Positions 16,003 to 18,017 of a stretch of 18,017 bases of DNA are shown one piece after another (position 1 is the first letter of the stretch; every line of letters starts with the position of its first letter). The DNA lies in NCBI GenBank assembly GCA_013416795.1, contig RQSC01000031.1, positions 163,775-181,791 on the forward strand. The letters are read 5' to 3'. The notes beneath the pieces were generated by a model. The model was not told the origin of the DNA. It worked only from the letters and a program-made list of their open reading frames with translations, and did no database searches. Source of the stretch: Prasinococcaceae sp. CCMP 1430. Its lineage: Eukaryota; Prasinodermophyta; Palmophyllophyceae; Prasinococcales; Prasinococcaceae. The translations under genes and the position numbers were made by a program.

Positions 16003-16345
16003 GTCGACGTGTTCGAGCAGTTGTCTTTGGATGCCCCAACGAAACACAGCACCTGGGGAGGGGGCTCGCCTGGCGTGGCCCGACCTCTTCGAGCATTCTT
16101 GCAAGTGCGCAAGCCCCACTCAAACACACGCGTGCACGCGCTATCTCGCACGCCCCCCAGCCCACCCTAACCCACCCACCGCACCTCCCCTCGTTACCTG
16201 CCAGCTAGACACACTTGCTAGCCAGCAATTCAATTCTTTGCGCTGTGCGCAGCAGCGCGGTGCAGGCATGTACCGACTGTTGGTACAGCTTGTCAACGAC
16301 TGGGTGGCCAAGTAATTGCTCTCACCAAGTCTCACAACTCCGGAT
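16003..16345. terminator. Tail-to-tail 3' region between the carrier and the SETD6-like gene
   Basis: 343 nt without a gene. It contains a C-rich, GT-poor stretch (about 16150-16195) and an inverted repeat TGTACC-GACTGTT-GGTACA at 16269-16287 (6-bp stem, 7-nt loop) that puts a TGTAC on each strand, 59 nt past the SETD6-like stop. 3'-end function is inferred from position. Confidence 0.3.
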
Positions 16346-18005
16346 TCACGTGATCGCTCGGCGCTTGCGCTTGGCGCCTGCTCCCCCTCCTGTGTTGAGC
16401 ACATCCATCCACGTCTCCAGTACGGAGCGCTCTGCCGCTGCGAGCCTGAACGCTTGCGCCGCATGTACATTGCCACAATCGAGAGCGGCAATAGCGCGGC
16501 GCCGATCGCCCGCAGCGCCTCCCGAGCGGCCGTACGCGCTCTCGCGCTCGGCTACCGAAGCCGCCAGTGCTCGTCGCTCTCCACGCGACAGCTCATCGCA
16601 TCTTTCGTCACTGTCACCGCACAGCGCCTTGACGACGCCGACCGTTTCCGCAGGCAGGCCGGCCTCATCAAGCCTGCCCAGCTCAATGTACTCGGGCAGC
16701 GCTGACACGTCACCCAGGGCGCGCAGACGCGCGCGCACCAGCCTAGGCCCAAATTCCTCTGCGCACGCCTCGATTAAGTCGCTCGTCTCGATATTGACAA
16801 TGTCAAAGGGATTCGCGTCGGGCACGAAGCCGTAGTCGTGCAGGAGCGTGCCACTGGCGATCTCGCCATAGCAATTGAACACCTCGAGACCTCGTCGCAG
16901 TGACCTGTGCGTAACCACCTGCAGCGCGTCACCCACGTCCACGAAAGTGACGTCCATGCCCGCGGCACCCGACGCTCGTGTCGAGCGGCCGGCGCGCGCC
17001 GATAGCGAGGGCACCAGCGACCCCACCGCCGCTGAGTGGTTGCGCCGCTCTTCGGCTTCGGCGGTTGCACGGTCCTCCCCGTCGAGCTCATCTTCCACAC
17101 TCTCTTCATCTTCCTCGCTGTCTTCCTCGCCTCCTTCGCACGCGGGCCTGGATACCACTGCTTCCTGAAGGTCCACATTGAGCCTCGCCGTCTTATGGTT
17201 GAGAATGTCGCCGAATGGCACCATGGCGTGCCCATGGAAATCATCGACGTGGAACTGCCGGCTGGTTACCAGGGCGAGCGCTTCTGCGTAGTGCTCCTGC
17301 CGTAGCAGCGAGGGGTCCAGCGCGGGTTCCTCAGCCAGCAGTCGCGTCACCAACGGTACAATGTGCTCGTGGTACTCCTGCGCACACTCCTCTCTGTCGG
17401 CGTCGGGGGCACCGGCGAGCTCGGTGCCCGCGAGCAGCGCCACGTCCTGCTCGCACCAACCGGAGGGCAGCTCTGCCGCCATCCCGCGCGGCAGGCTGTC
17501 GATGTAGCCCGCCCAAGCGCTGCGCCCGCGCTTGGCTGCCTCGAGCATAAGTGCAGCGGCGAGCGCGGCATTGCCATCGAGCTCGGCTTCATTTATCGCT
17601 TCAGCATGCGGCGACCCCGCCGCCGACAGGACGGCGCTGCAATCGCATGCGAGCGTGCGGGAGAGAGCGAGAGCGAGAGGGTGGACGAGCACGGCGGAGA
17701 CGAACGCGACTGGGGTCAGCGCACAGCAGCACACCGGTGGTGCACAGCTTGCATCGATAGATGCGCGGACACACGCACCGCTTGGAGATGCGCGCAATGA
17801 CCTGCCCCTCGAGCAGGTCCGCAGCCGCCAGCACGCCCGCGCCGCCAGCGACAAGCGCTGCGCGCGGCGAGCCCGCGTCCACGAGCTCGACCGCGCGGCG
17901 GTCCCAGCGCACGCCCGCCCCCACGAGCCAGCGCTCGAGGCGCATCATCCCCCCTTCTGTCCAGTCGCCGTCGTCGGCATTGCAGCCGCCGCTGCGGCGC
18001 GCCAT
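16346..18005 (-). CDS. SETD6: SET-domain protein lysine methyltransferase, SETD6/Rkm4-like, two exons
   Basis: The spliced model has 505 residues: exon 1 18005-17779, intron 17778-17637, exon 2 17636-16346. Such enzymes transfer methyl groups from S-adenosylmethionine to lysines of non-histone proteins (RelA for SETD6, ribosomal proteins for Rkm4). Seen: the split SET start GVLAAADLLEGQVIARISKRAVLS, which spans the intron; MVPFGDILNH (214-223), the SET motif of this subgroup; LEVFNCYGEIASGTLLHDYGF (from 327), containing the catalytic Tyr region; then a helical C-terminal part like the Rubisco-methyltransferase substrate-binding domain. An acidic insert of about 25 residues (243-266) interrupts the SET domain, within roughly 75 extra residues. 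The basic end AKRKRRAIT could be a nuclear signal. The ATG at 18005 is 12 nt from the window edge; ATGs at residues 20 and 21 are alternatives. Confidence 0.87.
17637..17778 (-). other. SETD6-like gene intron (142 nt, GT-AG, phase 2)
   Basis: On the minus strand the donor is TCCAAGCG|GTGCGT and the acceptor is CGATTGCAG|CGCC. It changes the frame and rebuilds ARISKRAVLSAAG, matching the I-P-K-x-A-V-L-S block of the family. Confidence 0.85.
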
Positions 18006-18017
18006 CGCGCCCGCCTG

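Noticed and set aside
16203-16222. GCTAG...CTAGC small hairpin in the carrier 3' region
   Set aside because: A 5-bp stem with a 9-nt loop is weak and has no support from position or repetition.

Overview
The window looks like nuclear DNA from a very GC-rich, gene-dense, probably single-celled eukaryote. Most genes match eukaryote-only families: a TSET adaptor subunit, MEMO1, CDC7, an FKBP-type TPR domain, a mitochondrial carrier and a SETD6-like methyltransferase. Five of them are split by short GT-AG introns (99-198 nt), each of which restores both reading frame and family homology. An alga (for example a haptophyte or another GC-rich protist) is a reasonable guess, but nothing here fixes the lineage.

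Layout, left to right: TTRAY1/TWD40-1 homologue (+, 119-4918, no intron); an unrecognised small gene (-, about 5530-5086); a roughly 1 kb spacer holding a cluster of CCAGAATGG/CCATTCTGG repeats in both orientations (5924-6136); MEMO1 homologue (+, about 6512-7583, at least one intron); CDC7 kinase (-, 10188-7731, one intron); a TPR protein with FKBP/Cyp40-type repeats but no isomerase domain (+, 10507-11694, one intron); a cysteine-rich protein with eight CxxC-type modules (-, at least 13027-11882); a spacer with a 77-nt tandem duplication and a decayed retroelement RNase H fragment (-, 14024-13659); a mitochondrial oxoglutarate/malate-type carrier (+, 14593-16002, four exons); and a SETD6/Rkm4-like SET-domain methyltransferase (-, 18005-16346, two exons).

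The genes strictly alternate in strand. They form four tail-to-tail pairs with 3' gaps of 147-343 nt, separated by head-to-head spacers. The genes serve unrelated housekeeping jobs (endocytic adaptor, redox/metal protein, replication-origin kinase, chaperone adaptor, mitochondrial transport, lysine methylation), so this is compact packing rather than a pathway cluster. TGTAC/TGTACA elements recur in all four tail-to-tail gaps and could be part of 3'-end signals.

I see no obvious new multi-gene system. The parts least explained by known families are the small gene at 5086-5530, the repeat cluster at 5924-6136, the cysteine-rich gene with its unrecognised C-terminal region, and the RNase H relic with the neighbouring tandem duplication. 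Splice sites and family calls come from reading and remembered family features, not from a search.
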